Shown: positions 9,476 through 19,723, counted from the stretch's first letter. The stretch: DNA of 64,000 bases from Pseudomonas sp. PDM16 (GCF_014851865.1 NZ_JACVAM010000002.1:310001-374000); one strand, 5' to 3'. Notes: a model not told the origin generated them from the sequence alone. A program made the numbers and translations.

Positions 9476-9991
9476 TTAGCGACGGCGTTCGGCGCGCTTG
9501 CGCCAGCTGTGTGCCACCCACCAGCGCCAGTACAACATGGTCACGCCATAACCCAGTGCGCCGAGCAGCGCGCCGGTGACGACCGAGCCGAGCAGGAACG
9601 GTTTCCAGACGATGGCCAGCTCACCGCTGATCCAGTCCCAGGTCAGCTCGTCCGGCAGCTCCATCGGCGGAATGCCAAGCAGCCAGCTACCCATCTTGTA
9701 GGTGCAGTAGAAGATCGGCGGCATGGTGAAGGGGTTGGTCAGCCACACAAGCCCTACTGAGATCGGCAGGTTGGCGCGAATCGGAATGGCCAGGCACGCG
9801 GCGATCAGCATCTGCATCGGTGCCGGGATGAAGGCAGCAAACAGGCCGGCAGCCATGGCGCGAGCCACCGAGTGGCGGTTCAGGTGCCAGAGGTTGGGGT
9901 CGTGCAGGAGGGAACCGAGAAAGCGTAGAGACTTGTGCTCCCGGATCATATCCGGGTTGGGCATGTAGCGTTTGAACAAGCGACGAGGCAT
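9476..9991 (-). CDS. DUF2062 inner-membrane protein
   Basis: The 171-residue protein begins MPRRLFKRYMPNPDMIREHK, then has NRHSVARAMAAGLFAAFIPAPMQ followed by hydrophobic helices (LIAACLAIPI, LVWLTNPFTMPPIFYCTY) and a C-terminal helix (SVVTGALLGALGYGVTMLYWRWW). The P-x-P and TNP motifs are typical of DUF2062, a small membrane domain of unknown role found near comEC and other envelope genes in pseudomonads. It is divergent from comEC and convergent to lolE. The frame is open further upstream, but the ATG at 9991 starts the conserved region. Confidence 0.88.
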   Translation of the reverse strand: MPRRLFKRYMPNPDMIREHKSLRFLGSLLHDPNLWHLNRHSVARAMAAGLFAAFIPAPMQMLIAACLAIPIRANLPISVGLVWLTNPFTMPPIFYCTYKMGSWLLGIPPMELPDELTWDWISGELAIVWKPFLLGSVVTGALLGALGYGVTMLYWRWWVAHSWRKRAERRR

Positions 9992-10083
9992 GGACGGTCT
10001 CGGAATACACCAGCGGCTATTATGCACCGATGGTCGCAGGCGAGCTTGGCCGTGTTGTGACAATCACATACCCAGGATGGGAA

Positions 10084-12312
10084 ATGATGCGCACAGGGAC
10101 GTTCGCGCTGGCTGCAGGCTTGGCCTGCCTGCCTCTATTGCCGGAACTACCACCGACCTGGCTGCTGCTGGCTCTGTTGCTTGTGGCGCTGATGCTGTTG
10201 CCATGGCGCAGCTATTCCGTCTCTTTCCTCTTGTTCGGCTTTGTCTGGGCCTGTTTAAGCGCCCAGCTGGCGCTGGATGATCGACTGTCGCACGCCCTGG
10301 ATGGTCGCACCCTATGGCTGGAGGGCAGGGTGAGCGGTCTGCCGGAGGTGGCCGGGGGCGTCGTGCGCTTCCAGTTGGAGGGGGCTACGGCCCGCATGCA
10401 TCGCTTGCCGCAGCGCATGCGCCTGTCGTGGTATGGCGGGCCACCGGTGCTGGCCGGGGAGCGGTGGCGTCTGGCCGTCAAGCTCAAGCGTCCGCGGGGC
10501 TTGGTCAATCCACAAGGCTTCGACTACGAGGCCTGGCTGCTGGCTCAGCGCATCGGCGCCACCGGCACCATCAAGCAGGGTGAGCGTCTTCATGGGGCGA
10601 AGGGCCCGTCTGCCTGGCGGGACGGGCTGCGTCAGCGACTACTTGGCGTGGAAGCACACGGCCGCGCCGGAGGCCTGGCGGCACTGGTGCTGGGTGATGA
10701 TTCCGGCCTCAGTCGAGCCGACTGGCGCACATTGCAGGACACCGGAACCGTGCATCTGCTGGTGATCTCGGGCCAGCATGTTGCATTGCTCGCAGGGCTG
10801 CTTTACGGCCTGGTTGCCAGTTTGGCTCGGCTTGGCGGGTGGCCGCGAGCTCTACCATGGTTGCCCTGTGCTTGCCTGATCTCATTTTCAGGCGCGTTGG
10901 GTTATGGCCTGCTAGCCGGTTTCGAGGTGCCCGTACGGCGCGCATGCGTGATGGTGGCGCTGGTACTGCTCTGGCGCCTGCGCTTTCGCCACCTGGGGTT
11001 GTGGAGGCCGCTGGCGCTGGCCTTCATCCTGGTGCTTATTGTCGAGCCTCTGGCCAGCCTTCAGGCTGGCTTCTGGTTGTCCTTCGGTGCCGTAGCGGTG
11101 CTGGCCTGGGTATTTGGTGGGCGGCTCGGTGCCTGGTCCTGGTGGCAGATCTGGTGGCGAGCGCAGTGGACGCTGGCGCTGGGGTTGTTGCCGTTTTTCT
11201 TCGCCCTCGGTCTGCCGATGAGTCTGAGTGGCCCGCTCGCTAACCTGATCGCGGTGCCCTGGGTGAGTCTGCTCGTCGTGCCCCTGGCGCTGATTGGTAC
11301 CCTCTTGCTGCCAGTACCCTGGCTGGGCGAGGGGCTGTTGTGGCTGGCCGGTGGGCTGCTGGAAATCCTGTTCCAGTTGCTGGCATGGATCGCAGTCATG
11401 CTGCCGGCTTGGCTGCCCACCTCTCTGCCACTCTGGTGTTGGCTGATAGGCAGCCTGGGTGCCCTGCTGTGCCTGGCTCCTGCTGGCGTGCCCGTGCGTG
11501 CGATGGGGCTGGCCATGCTACTGGCGCTTTTTCTGCCTCCACGGGAGCGGTTGCCCATCGGTCAGGCGGAGGTCTGGCAGCTGGATGTCGGCCAGGGCCT
11601 GGCTGTGCTGATACGTACCCGGGAGCACACGCTGCTCTACGACGCCGGCCCACGTTTCGGCGACTTCGATCTGGGCGAGAGGGTAGTACTGCCGTCGCTG
11701 CGTCAGCTCGGTGTGTCCCGTCTTGACCTGATGCTGCTCAGTCATGCTGACAGCGACCATGCTGGCGGCGCCGAGGCCCTGACCCGTGGCATGTCAGTGG
11801 GTAAGGTGCTGAGTGGTGAGGCGGCTGCGTTGCCGATGGCCTTGATGGCCGAGCCCTGCGCGGATGGAGCGAGTTGGGCCTGGGATGATGTGCGCTTCAC
11901 TACCTGGCGCTGGTCGGGTGCGAAGGAGGGTAACCCTGCGTCGTGCGTGCTCAAGGTAGAGACCGATGGCGAGCGGCTGTTGCTGACCGGCGATATAGAT
12001 GCCGCGGCGGAATCGGCGTTGCTGGCGGCCGGTCGTGATCTGCGTGCCGAGTGGCTGCAGGTGCCGCACCATGGCAGTCGCAGCTCGTCATCGGCGGCGT
12101 TTCTCGAGGCGGTGGCGCCGCGTGCCGCGCTGCTATCACGGGGTTGGCATAACCCATTCGGGCATCCGCATCCGAGCGTGGTGGCTCGCTACGAGGCGCG
12201 AGGCGTCGTGTTGCATGATAGTGCCGAGCGCGGCGCTCTACGGCTGGTATTGGGCTCCACGGAAGGTGTCTACGGCTGGCGCGAGCATCAGCGTTTCTGG
12301 CGGGAAAAATGA
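10084..12312 (+). CDS. comEC: DNA internalization protein ComEC/Rec2
   Basis: An inner-membrane channel for single-stranded DNA uptake in transformation. From the ATG at 10084 the protein has about 742 residues: an N-terminal hydrophobic region with a DUF4131-type soluble domain, a central multi-helix Competence domain (LLVISGQHVALLAGLLYGL), and a C-terminal metallo-beta-lactamase-like domain with LDVGQG and HADSDHAGG (about 554-562) and a late HHGS. An upstream in-frame ATG at 10030 would add 18 residues, but 10084 has AGGA about 8 bases before it. All three domains appear intact. It precedes the exbB-like gene; natural competence cannot be judged from this alone. Confidence 0.92.
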   Translation: MMRTGTFALAAGLACLPLLPELPPTWLLLALLLVALMLLPWRSYSVSFLLFGFVWACLSAQLALDDRLSHALDGRTLWLEGRVSGLPEVAGGVVRFQLEGATARMHRLPQRMRLSWYGGPPVLAGERWRLAVKLKRPRGLVNPQGFDYEAWLLAQRIGATGTIKQGERLHGAKGPSAWRDGLRQRLLGVEAHGRAGGLAALVLGDDSGLSRADWRTLQDTGTVHLLVISGQHVALLAGLLYGLVASLARLGGWPRALPWLPCACLISFSGALGYGLLAGFEVPVRRACVMVALVLLWRLRFRHLGLWRPLALAFILVLIVEPLASLQAGFWLSFGAVAVLAWVFGGRLGAWSWWQIWWRAQWTLALGLLPFFFALGLPMSLSGPLANLIAVPWVSLLVVPLALIGTLLLPVPWLGEGLLWLAGGLLEILFQLLAWIAVMLPAWLPTSLPLWCWLIGSLGALLCLAPAGVPVRAMGLAMLLALFLPPRERLPIGQAEVWQLDVGQGLAVLIRTREHTLLYDAGPRFGDFDLGERVVLPSLRQLGVSRLDLMLLSHADSDHAGGAEALTRGMSVGKVLSGEAAALPMALMAEPCADGASWAWDDVRFTTWRWSGAKEGNPASCVLKVETDGERLLLTGDIDAAAESALLAAGRDLRAEWLQVPHHGSRSSSSAAFLEAVAPRAALLSRGWHNPFGHPHPSVVARYEARGVVLHDSAERGALRLVLGSTEGVYGWREHQRFWREK

Positions 12313-12384
12313 GAACCGGGATGGTCTGCGTCGACGTGACCCTATGCTAGAGTGGCGCCACTTTTCCGAGGGGGATTCTCTACC

Positions 12385-13056
12385 GTGTGGGAGCTGGTCA
12401 AATCTGGCGGCTGGATGATGCTGCCGATCATTCTGAGTTCTATCGTCGCCGCCGCCATCACCGCCGAGCGTCTCTGGACCCTTCGCGCCGCCCGTATCGC
12501 GCCGCCTCATCTGCTGGGCCAGGTGTGGCTGTGGATCAAGGAAAAGAAGCTCACCAACGACAAGCTCAAGGAGCTGCGCGCCAACTCTCCGCTGGGGCAG
12601 ATCCTCGCCGCCGGCCTGGCCAACTCCAAGCATGGTCGCGAGATCATGAAGGAGTGCATCGAGGAGGCTGCCGCCCGCGTCATCCATGACCTCGAGCGCT
12701 ATCTCAACACTCTCGGCACCATCGCCGGTATCGCGCCGCTGCTCGGCCTGCTCGGTACCGTGCTGGGCATGATCGATATCTTCAGCGCCTTCATGGGCAC
12801 CAGCATGGCCAACGCCTCGGTGCTCGCCGGTGGTATCGCCAAGGCTCTGATCACCACCGCCGCTGGTCTGTTCGTGGCCATCCCGGCGCTGTTCTTCCAC
12901 CGTTTCCTGGTGCGTCGCGTCGATGAGCTGGTGGTCGGCATGGAGCAGGAGGCGATCAAGCTGGTGGAAGTGGTGCAGGGCGACCGTGACGTCGACCTGG
13001 GCAACGGCAGCGCTCCCGCGCCGAAGGAATCTCGCAAAGAGGTCAAGAAGGCGTGA
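12385..13056 (+). CDS. exbB: ExbB/TolQ-like proton channel protein
   Basis: A subunit of a proton-motive-force-driven stator that, with ExbD/TolR, energises a partner such as TonB or TolA. The 223-residue protein has three membrane helices (about 8-28, 110-135, 150-172), including GIAPLLGLLGTVLGMIDIF and GGIAKALITTAAGL, the conserved pore helices. The GTG at 12385 (VWELVKSGGW) is preferred: GAGGGGGA lies about 9 bases upstream and the family starts here; an upstream GTG at 12352 is in frame. It overlaps exbD by 4 bases (GTGA). There is no tonB here; the pair lies in an envelope-synthesis cluster as in P. aeruginosa (PA2983-PA2982). Confidence 0.9.
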   Translation: MWELVKSGGWMMLPIILSSIVAAAITAERLWTLRAARIAPPHLLGQVWLWIKEKKLTNDKLKELRANSPLGQILAAGLANSKHGREIMKECIEEAAARVIHDLERYLNTLGTIAGIAPLLGLLGTVLGMIDIFSAFMGTSMANASVLAGGIAKALITTAAGLFVAIPALFFHRFLVRRVDELVVGMEQEAIKLVEVVQGDRDVDLGNGSAPAPKESRKEVKKA

Positions 13057-13484
13057 AGTTCCGGCGCAAACAGCGGGAGAACAACGTCGAGATCAACCTG
13101 GCGTCGCTGATCGACGTGGTGTTTATCCTGCTGTTGTTCTTCGTGGTCACCACCACCTTCACCCGTGAGACCCAGCTCAAGGTCGACCTGCCGGAGGCCG
13201 CCAGCGGCACGCCGCCGGAAGACACCGCGCTGAAGCAGATGGAAGTGCTGATCAGTGCCGAAGGCAGCTATTCGCTCAATGGCAAACCGCTGCTGAAGAG
13301 CGATCTGGATGGCCTGATGACGGCGCTGGGCAAGGAGTCCGAAGGCGATAACAGTCTGCCCTTGTCCATCAGCGCCGACGCCAAGACACCACACCAGGCA
13401 GTGATCACCGCCATGGATGCCGCCGGCAAGATGGGCTTCTCCCACCTGCGCATCACCACGGTCGAGGCCGAGGCCAAGCCTTGA
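13053..13484 (+). CDS. exbD: ExbD/TolR-like stator protein
   Basis: The 143-residue partner of the ExbB-like protein. A short cytoplasmic N terminus ([16 protein letters not shown]) leads into one membrane helix, [19 protein letters not shown], with the essential aspartate at about position 21; the remainder is a periplasmic domain. The GTG start overlaps the exbB stop, and its TGA overlaps the TTG start of lpxK, so stator and lipid A kinase are translationally linked. Its physical partner (TonB, TolA or another) is not encoded nearby. Confidence 0.9.
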   Translation: MKFRRKQRENNVEINLASLIDVVFILLLFFVVTTTFTRETQLKVDLPEAASGTPPEDTALKQMEVLISAEGSYSLNGKPLLKSDLDGLMTALGKESEGDNSLPLSISADAKTPHQAVITAMDAAGKMGFSHLRITTVEAEAKP

Positions 13485-14485
13485 GCCTCGCCGACCGGCT
13501 GACCGCCGCCTGGTACGGCGGTCATCCCGCCCTGACCCTGCTGCGCCCGCTGGAATGGTTGTACCGGCGGGTGGTGCAGGGCAAGCGCCGCGCCTTCCTG
13601 GCCGGCGAGGGCGACATCTATCACTCGCCCGTGCCGGTGCTGGTCGTCGGCAACGTCACCGTCGGTGGTACCGGCAAGACCCCCATGATTCTCTGGCTGA
13701 TCGAACACTGCCGCGCCCGTGGCCTGCGCGTCGGCGTGGTCAGTCGTGGTTATGGCGCGACGCCGCCGCAGCTGCCCTGGCGAGTGCGTGCCGAAGATCC
13801 GGCGAGCCATGCCGGCGACGAGCCGCTGCTGATCGTCCAGCGCAGTGGCGTGCCGCTGGTGATCGACCCGCAACGTGCCCGAGCCGTGCAGGCACTGCTG
13901 GAGCAGGAGTCGCTCGACCTGATCCTCAGTGATGACGGCCTGCAGCATTACCGCCTGGCGCGGGATATCGAGTTGGTGCTGATCGATGCCGCGCGTGGCC
14001 TGGGCAATCGTCGTTGCCTGCCGGCCGGCCCCCTGCGCGAGCCGGCGGAGCGCCTGGCCGAAGTCGACGCGGTGCTGCGCAACGGCGCGGCCGAGGATGG
14101 CGAGGAGGGCTACGCCCTGCAGCTGCGGCCGACCGCCCTGGTCAATCTGCTGAGCGGTGAGCGGGTCGGTCTCGATCACTTCGCGCCGGGCCAGCAGGTC
14201 CATGCGGTGGCCGGCATCGGCAACCCGCAGCGTTTCTTCAACACCCTCGAAGCGCTAAACTGGCGGCCGATCGCGCATCCCTTCGCCGACCACGCCAGCT
14301 ACAGTCCCGAGGCCCTGCAATTCAGCCCGGCGCTGCCGCTGCTGATGACCGAGAAGGATGCGGTGAAATGTCGGGCCTTCGCCGCCGCCGACTGGTGGTA
14401 CTTGGCGGTGGATGCGGCGCCGTCTCCGGCCTTTGTCGCCTGGTTCGATGAGCGCCTGGATCGCCTGCCGTCCGCCCGACCTTGA
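13481..14485 (+). CDS. lpxK: Tetraacyldisaccharide 4'-kinase LpxK
   Basis: Phosphorylates the 4' position of the lipid A disaccharide at the inner membrane. The 334-residue length is normal. After an N-terminal hydrophobic segment ([16 protein letters not shown]) comes the P-loop [12 protein letters not shown] (about 57-68), then VVSRGYG and [11 protein letters not shown], all LpxK signatures. The start is a rare TTG at 13481 within TTGA, overlapping the exbD stop; no better start lies nearby and family alignment begins there ([11 protein letters not shown]). Works with kdsB downstream and the lpx genes at 56852-60304. Confidence 0.94.
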   Translation: MSLADRLTAAWYGGHPALTLLRPLEWLYRRVVQGKRRAFLAGEGDIYHSPVPVLVVGNVTVGGTGKTPMILWLIEHCRARGLRVGVVSRGYGATPPQLPWRVRAEDPASHAGDEPLLIVQRSGVPLVIDPQRARAVQALLEQESLDLILSDDGLQHYRLARDIELVLIDAARGLGNRRCLPAGPLREPAERLAEVDAVLRNGAAEDGEEGYALQLRPTALVNLLSGERVGLDHFAPGQQVHAVAGIGNPQRFFNTLEALNWRPIAHPFADHASYSPEALQFSPALPLLMTEKDAVKCRAFAAADWWYLAVDAAPSPAFVAWFDERLDRLPSARP

Positions 14486-14520
14486 GTTTTCGCGTTTTTC
14501 CACCTCTCCGAGGATTCCCC

Positions 14521-14706
14521 ATGGACCCCAAACTGCTCGACATCCTGGCCTGCCCGGTGTGCAAGGGCCCGCTGCAGCTTTCCGAAGACAAGTCCGAGCT
14601 GATCAGCAAGGGCGCCGGTCTGGCCTACCCGATTCGCGACGGCATCCCGGTGATGCTGGAGAGCGAGGCGCGCACCCTGACCACCGATGAGCGCCTGGAC
14701 AAGTAG
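14521..14706 (+). CDS. Trm112-family small zinc-ribbon-like protein (YcaR)
   Basis: The 61-residue protein starts [16 protein letters not shown], with one CxxC (Cys11, Cys14), and continues [13 protein letters not shown], the signature of the bacterial Trm112/YcaR family that often lies between lpxK and kdsB. Eukaryotic Trm112 activates methyltransferases; the bacterial role is not established. Only two of four possible zinc-binding cysteines are present, as in other proteobacterial members. GAGGAT precedes the ATG. It is directly abutted by kdsB with no gap. Confidence 0.92.
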   Translation: MDPKLLDILACPVCKGPLQLSEDKSELISKGAGLAYPIRDGIPVMLESEARTLTTDERLDK

Positions 14707-15468
14707 ATGACTGCCTTCACCGTTGTGATTCCCGCGCGCTACGCCTCCAGTCGCCTGCCTGGCAAGCCGCTGCAGGACATCGCTGGCAAGCCGATGGTCC
14801 AGCACGTCTGGGAACAGGCCAAGAAGAGCAGCGCCACCCGCGTGGTGGTGGCCACCGACGATGCGCGCATCCTCGAAGCCTGCCAGGCCTTCGGCGCCGA
14901 AGTGCTGATGACCCGTGTCGACCACAACTCCGGCACCGACCGCCTGGCCGAAGTAGCCACTCAGCTGGGGCTGGCCAACGATGCCATCGTGGTCAACGTT
15001 CAGGGCGACGAGCCGTTGATTCCGCCGAGTATCATCGATCAGGTGGCTGCCAACCTGGCTACCAATCCACAGGCCGGTATCGCCACCCTGGCCGAGCCGA
15101 TCGAAGACGTCACTGCGCTGTTCAACCCCAATGTGGTCAAGGTGGTGTCGGACAAGACCGGCCTGGCCCTGACCTTCAGCCGCGCCCCACTGGCCTGGGC
15201 CCGTGATGCCTTCGCCAAGAGCCGCGACGTGCTGCCGGATGGCGTGCCATACCGCCGCCACATTGGCATCTACGCCTACCGCGCCGGCTTCCTGCATGAC
15301 TTCGTGGCTTGGGGCCCGTGCTGGCTGGAAGACACCGAATGTCTGGAGCAGCTGCGCGCTCTGTGGCATGGCGTGCGCATCCACGTGGCTGACGCCCTGG
15401 AAGCGCCGGCAGCCGGAGTCGACACGCCGGAAGACCTGGAGCGGGTGCGCCGCCTGCTGGGGGCTTGA
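14707..15468 (+). CDS. kdsB: 3-deoxy-manno-octulosonate cytidylyltransferase KdsB
   Basis: Activates Kdo as CMP-Kdo for transfer to lipid A; soluble cytoplasmic enzyme. The 253-residue protein opens with [17 protein letters not shown], the nucleotide-binding motif, and includes [19 protein letters not shown] and [11 protein letters not shown], all characteristic. Its ATG directly follows the previous stop, and its TGA overlaps the next ATG (TGATG arrangement), giving a tight operon lpxK-ycaR-kdsB-phosphatase-murB. Confidence 0.97.
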   Translation: MTAFTVVIPARYASSRLPGKPLQDIAGKPMVQHVWEQAKKSSATRVVVATDDARILEACQAFGAEVLMTRVDHNSGTDRLAEVATQLGLANDAIVVNVQGDEPLIPPSIIDQVAANLATNPQAGIATLAEPIEDVTALFNPNVVKVVSDKTGLALTFSRAPLAWARDAFAKSRDVLPDGVPYRRHIGIYAYRAGFLHDFVAWGPCWLEDTECLEQLRALWHGVRIHVADALEAPAAGVDTPEDLERVRRLLGA

Positions 15469-15932
15469 TGCGCGTCCTGTTTGTCTGCATGGGCAATATC
15501 TGCCGCTCGCCCACGGCCGAGGGCGTGTTTCGCCATCGCCTGCTGCAGGCCGGTCTGCATGAGCGGGTGACGGTGGATTCCGCCGGCACCGGCGACTGGC
15601 ATGTGGGCAAGGCGCCGGATGGTCGCTCCAGTCAGGCCGCTCTGGGCCGCGGCTACGACCTGTCGAGCCTGCGTGCGCGCCAGGTGCAGCGTGAGGACTT
15701 CCAGCGTTTCGACCTGATCCTGGCCATGGATCACGACAACCTGGCACGTCTGCAGGCGCTGCGGCCCTCCTCCGGTGGTGCCGAACTCGATCTGTTCCTG
15801 CGCCGCTACCAGCTGGCGCTGGATGAGGTGCCCGATCCCTATTACGGTGGGGCAGACGGCTTCGAGCAGGTGCTGGACATGATCGAGCAGGCCAGCGACG
15901 CGCTGCTCACCGAGATCAAGGGGCGCCTGTGA
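15468..15932 (+). CDS. Low-molecular-weight protein-tyrosine phosphatase
   Basis: Hydrolyses phosphotyrosine through a cysteinyl-phosphate intermediate. The 154-residue protein begins [15 protein letters not shown], giving the CX5R phosphate loop (Cys7 to Arg13), and has the general-acid loop DPYYGG near residue 120. The ATG at 15468 overlaps the kdsB stop by one base. In several bacteria such enzymes act on a tyrosine kinase controlling polysaccharide export; no such kinase lies in this window, so the substrate is unknown. Its place between kdsB and murB is conserved in pseudomonads. Confidence 0.93.
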   Translation: MRVLFVCMGNICRSPTAEGVFRHRLLQAGLHERVTVDSAGTGDWHVGKAPDGRSSQAALGRGYDLSSLRARQVQREDFQRFDLILAMDHDNLARLQALRPSSGGAELDLFLRRYQLALDEVPDPYYGGADGFEQVLDMIEQASDALLTEIKGRL

Positions 15933-16948
15933 GTCTGCAGCTCAACGAAGCGTTTTCCCTCAAGCCGTTCAATACCTTCGGTGTGGATGTCGGGGCGCGG
16001 CTGTTTGCCGAGGCGCGAGATGACGATGATATTCGCCAGGCGCTGGCCGAGGCCGAGCGCCGGGGCCTGCCGCTGCTGCCCATCGGTGGTGGCAGCAACC
16101 TGCTGCTGACCGGCGATGTCGAGGCTCTGGTATTGCGCATCGCCAGTCGCGGCCTGCGCATCCTGGCCGACGATGGTGAGCGGGTCGTGGTGGAGGCGGA
16201 GGCGGGCGAGCCCTGGCATCCCTTTGTGCTCTGGACCCTGGAACAGGGCCTCTCCGGCCTGGAGAACCTCAGCCTGATCCCTGGCACCGTCGGTGCCGCG
16301 CCGATGCAGAACATCGGTGCCTATGGCGTGGAGATCAAGGACGTGTTCGCTGGGCTGACCGCGCTGGATCGCCAGACAGGTGAGTTGCGCGAGTTCGACC
16401 TGGAAGAGTGCGCCTTCGCCTATCGCGACAGCCTGTTCAAGCAGCAGCCGGGACGCTGGCTGATCCTGCGTGTGCGTTTCGCCCTGAGCCGGGCGACGAC
16501 TTTGCACCTGGACTACGGTCCGGTGCGCCAGCGCCTGCAGCAGGAGGGCATCGAGGCGCCGACGGCGCGCGATGTCAGCCGGGCCATCTGTGCCATTCGC
16601 AGCGAAAAACTGCCCGATCCGGCCGAGCTGGGCAACGCCGGCAGCTTCTTCAAGAATCCGGTGGTACCGGCAGAGCTGGCCGAACGTATCCACGCCGAGC
16701 ATGCCGACCTGGTCAGCTATCCGGCTGGTGAATGTCAGGTCAAGCTCGCGGCCGGCTGGTTGATCGAGCGGGCAGGGTGGAAAGGCTTCCGCGAGGGCGA
16801 TGCCGGTGTGCATCGCCTGCAGGCGCTCGTGCTGGTCAACCATGGTTCGGCGACCGGAACACAGTTGCTGGGGTTGGCCAGGCAAATACAGGCCGACATC
16901 CTGCAACGGTTCGGCGTTTTCCTCGAAATAGAGCCGAACGTACTCTGA
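15929..16948 (+). CDS. murB: UDP-N-acetylenolpyruvoylglucosamine reductase MurB
   Basis: FAD enzyme that reduces UDP-GlcNAc-enolpyruvate to UDP-MurNAc with NADPH in peptidoglycan synthesis. The 339-residue protein fits type I MurB: SLKPFNTFGVD at the N terminus, FAD motif IGGGSNLLL (about 51-59), GTVGAAPMQNIGAYG, and the catalytic serine region GNAGSFFKNP near residue 240. The GTG start overlaps the phosphatase stop (GTGA). It ends the forward-strand cluster and faces plsB tail to tail. Confidence 0.96.
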   Translation: MSLQLNEAFSLKPFNTFGVDVGARLFAEARDDDDIRQALAEAERRGLPLLPIGGGSNLLLTGDVEALVLRIASRGLRILADDGERVVVEAEAGEPWHPFVLWTLEQGLSGLENLSLIPGTVGAAPMQNIGAYGVEIKDVFAGLTALDRQTGELREFDLEECAFAYRDSLFKQQPGRWLILRVRFALSRATTLHLDYGPVRQRLQQEGIEAPTARDVSRAICAIRSEKLPDPAELGNAGSFFKNPVVPAELAERIHAEHADLVSYPAGECQVKLAAGWLIERAGWKGFREGDAGVHRLQALVLVNHGSATGTQLLGLARQIQADILQRFGVFLEIEPNVL

Positions 16949-16961
16949 TCTCGACCCTCGC

Positions 16962-16982
16962 CGGCAGCGGAAGTAGCTGCCG
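16962..16982. terminator. Hairpin between murB and plsB, possible terminator
   Basis: CGGCAGC pairs perfectly with GCTGCCG around a 7-base loop, 13 bases after the murB stop. It lacks a T tract in either direction, so it may act as a weak terminator or mRNA end stabiliser. Nothing else is visible in the short gap between these convergent genes. Confidence 0.4.
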
Positions 16983-17029
16983 AGCCATCGAGTGGGCGGC
17001 ATGCTGCGGCCCGTCTCGGGTTATGGCGC

Positions 17030-19516
17030 TTAGGTCGGTTCCTCGTTTTCTTCGCCGCGCTCCAGTGCCACCTGGCGGATCGACAGGCGAATCTCTGCCG
17101 GCAGCACGCGCTTGGCCACGCCTTCCACCAGTTCGGTGAGCTGCGGGTGGTGGCTGAGCTTGCCTTCGCCGTTCTGGCGCAGCACGCCCTGGTCGAGCAG
17201 GGTCTGGATGAAGTGGCGGAACAGGCTCTTGTCGAAGAACTCCGGCGCATTGAGGCCGTGCAGGATCGACAGGCGCTGGGCCATGACCACGCAGAGGTTT
17301 TCCAGTTCTTCTGCGCTCAGAGCGTATTGCCCGGCGTTGAGCAGCAGGGCGGTGGCCATGTAGAAGCGCTGCAGGGTCTGCACGATGGCCCGGGCTAGCA
17401 GGGTGAGTAGGACGAACTGGCGCGAGCTGGGCGCCGGGCGCACGTACATGTCGTCTTCCTGGCGCAGCAGGCCCTGTTCGACGAAGGCCTCCAGCCACTG
17501 ATCGATCACGCCTTCCAGTTCGTCGACGGACCAGCGAATGAACAGCTCCGATTGCAGGTACGGGTAGAGCGCGCCGACGTAACGTAGGATCTGCTCGCGG
17601 CTCATGCGCGAGCTGCTGAGGAAGAAGCTGGCCAGCAGGGCGGGCAGGGCGAACACGTGCAGCACGTTGTTGCGGTAGTAGGTCATCAGGACGGCATTCT
17701 GCTCGTCCAGATAGAGGATCTTGCCGAGGGCGTCCTTCTGCTCGGCCAGCAGGTCCATGCTCTGCACGTAGCGGATCAGGTCCTGACCGTTGCCCTCCGG
17801 CAGGGTGGCGTGGGGCGAGTAGGGCACCTTGCGTAGCAGCGCCAGATATAAGTCGAGTACGCGGGCTAGAGCCTTCTCGTCCAGGGCCAGCTTGCTGGTG
17901 GAGAGCAGGGCCAGACCAACCAGGTTGACCGGGTTGATCGCCGCCGCCTCGTTGAGGTGCTGCGCCACGCGCTCGCCGAGGCGATTGGTGGTGCGGTTCA
18001 GCCACTCGGGGCGGTACTGATCGCCGTAATCCTGGGTGCGCCAGTCCGGCTGCTCGTGGTCGAGGAACTCGGCCAGCTTGATCGGCTCGCCGAAATTGAC
18101 CCGTACGCTGCCGAAGCGCTGGCGACGGATGGCGCCGATGACCTTGAAGATGTCGAAGATCGACTCCTTCTTTTTCGCCGCGCCGCGCAGCTCGCCCAGG
18201 TAGGTGCGGCCTTCGAGTACGCGCTCGTAGCCGATGTAGACCGGCACGAAGGCGATCGGCAGACGGTTCGAGCGTAGGAAGCTGCGCAGGGTGATGGCCA
18301 GCATGCCGGTCTTCGGCTGCAGGGTGCGGCCGGTGCGTGAGCGACCGCCCTCGACGAAGTACTCGACCGGGAAGCCCTTGCTGAACAGGGTGTGCAGGTA
18401 TTCGTTGAACACCGCCGTGTACAGCGGGTTGCCCTTAAAGGTGCGGCGCATGAAGAAGGCGCCGCCACGGCGCAATATCCCTCCTACAACCGGCATATTG
18501 AGGTTGATGCCGGCGGCAATGTGCGGCGGCGTCAGGCCGTTGCGGAACAGCAGGTAGGACAGCAGCAGGTAGTCGATGTGGCTGCGGTGGCAGGGCACGT
18601 AGATGATCTCGTGACCATGGGCGATGTCGCGCACCGCTTCCAAGTGGTTGACCTGGATGCCTTCGTACAGCTTGTTCCAGAACCAAGAGAGTACGGTCTC
18701 GAGGAAGCGGATGGCGGTGTAGGTGTAGTCCGAGGCGATCTCGTTGCCGTAGCGCAGGGCCTGGGCCTCGGCCTTTTCCTGGCTGATCTTCTCGCGCTCC
18801 ATCTCCTCGCGGATAGCCTGGCGCACCAGCGGGCCGTGGATCAGGCCTTTCACCAGGTTGCGCCGGTGCGACACGTCCGGGCCGATCACGGCGGTCTTCA
18901 GGTTGCGGAAGTGCACGCGCAGGATGCGCTGGACCATGCGCAGGGTGCGCTCGCGGCCCTTGTTCTGGTCGAGCAGTTCGCGCAGGTGGATAGGTGCGGA
19001 AAACTGCACGCGGGTCTTGCGGCCGAGGATCAGGATGCTGACCAGCTTGCGCAGGCGCCCGGTGACGGCCCAGGTGTCGGCGAACAGCAATTTCCATGGG
19101 CTGGTCTCGCGGTCCGGCGACTGGCCCCAGAACACGCTGACCGGGACGATCTGCGCGTCATCCAGGGCGTTGCTGTCGAGGTTGGCGAGGATGCGTTGCA
19201 GGGTCGGCGGCGCGCCGCGCTTGTCATGACCGCCGAACCAGCTCGGTGAGCGGGTCAGGTAGAAGAAACCGGCCGGCTCCATCTGGCCCCCGAGCTCCAC
19301 TGGCAGCACCGGGCGCGGCAGGCCGGCCTTGCTGCATTCCCTATCCACCACCGCCAGGTCTGCCGCCGAGGGTTGCTGCAGCACGTAGAACACCGGCTTG
19401 CCCCGATCCAGGCGCAGGTTGAAAGACGACTGGTTGATGGTTTCCGAGCGTACCCAGAGGAAGAGCAGGCGACGCAGGGCACCAAAAGCGAGGCGGCGGA
19501 GTGGGGAGCGGGTCAT
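17030..19516 (-). CDS. plsB: Glycerol-3-phosphate 1-O-acyltransferase PlsB
   Basis: Membrane-associated enzyme that acylates glycerol 3-phosphate, the first step of phospholipid synthesis. From the ATG at 19516 the protein has 828 residues, normal for PlsB. The acyltransferase motif HRSHID (His310, Asp315) is followed by [13 protein letters not shown] and the substrate motif [10 protein letters not shown], then [11 protein letters not shown]. The open frame extends to 19585, but [18 protein letters not shown] is the expected N terminus. It is divergent from the ABC gene cluster at 19790 and convergent with murB. Confidence 0.96.
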   Translation of the reverse strand: MTRSPLRRLAFGALRRLLFLWVRSETINQSSFNLRLDRGKPVFYVLQQPSAADLAVVDRECSKAGLPRPVLPVELGGQMEPAGFFYLTRSPSWFGGHDKRGAPPTLQRILANLDSNALDDAQIVPVSVFWGQSPDRETSPWKLLFADTWAVTGRLRKLVSILILGRKTRVQFSAPIHLRELLDQNKGRERTLRMVQRILRVHFRNLKTAVIGPDVSHRRNLVKGLIHGPLVRQAIREEMEREKISQEKAEAQALRYGNEIASDYTYTAIRFLETVLSWFWNKLYEGIQVNHLEAVRDIAHGHEIIYVPCHRSHIDYLLLSYLLFRNGLTPPHIAAGINLNMPVVGGILRRGGAFFMRRTFKGNPLYTAVFNEYLHTLFSKGFPVEYFVEGGRSRTGRTLQPKTGMLAITLRSFLRSNRLPIAFVPVYIGYERVLEGRTYLGELRGAAKKKESIFDIFKVIGAIRRQRFGSVRVNFGEPIKLAEFLDHEQPDWRTQDYGDQYRPEWLNRTTNRLGERVAQHLNEAAAINPVNLVGLALLSTSKLALDEKALARVLDLYLALLRKVPYSPHATLPEGNGQDLIRYVQSMDLLAEQKDALGKILYLDEQNAVLMTYYRNNVLHVFALPALLASFFLSSSRMSREQILRYVGALYPYLQSELFIRWSVDELEGVIDQWLEAFVEQGLLRQEDDMYVRPAPSSRQFVLLTLLARAIVQTLQRFYMATALLLNAGQYALSAEELENLCVVMAQRLSILHGLNAPEFFDKSLFRHFIQTLLDQGVLRQNGEGKLSHHPQLTELVEGVAKRVLPAEIRLSIRQVALERGEENEEPT

Positions 19517-19694
19517 AGATTGCGGCTGTGAAAACGAGCAAGCGCTCGGGGGGGCTAGTGTGCCGTATTCGACCCTTCGCGGCAAAAGACGTGCGGGTAC
19601 AAGTGTTCACCGGAGGGCGCGCCATTGCTGGCCTGTAGTCTGTTGTCAGCGATAGCGCCCTGGGGCGCTGCAACTTTTCCTAAAAGCGGCTGTC

Positions 19695-19723
19695 TTGCCA
19701 TGCCGCAGGTCGACTTTTATAGT
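19695..19723 (+). promoter_or_regulatory. Probable sigma-70 promoter for the Gld-type ABC operon
   Basis: TTGCCA (19695-19700) and TATAGT (19718-19723) are separated by 17 bp, close to consensus, about 65 bases upstream of the ATPase start. It lies in the 273-base gap between the divergent plsB and ABC genes. Confidence 0.65.
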
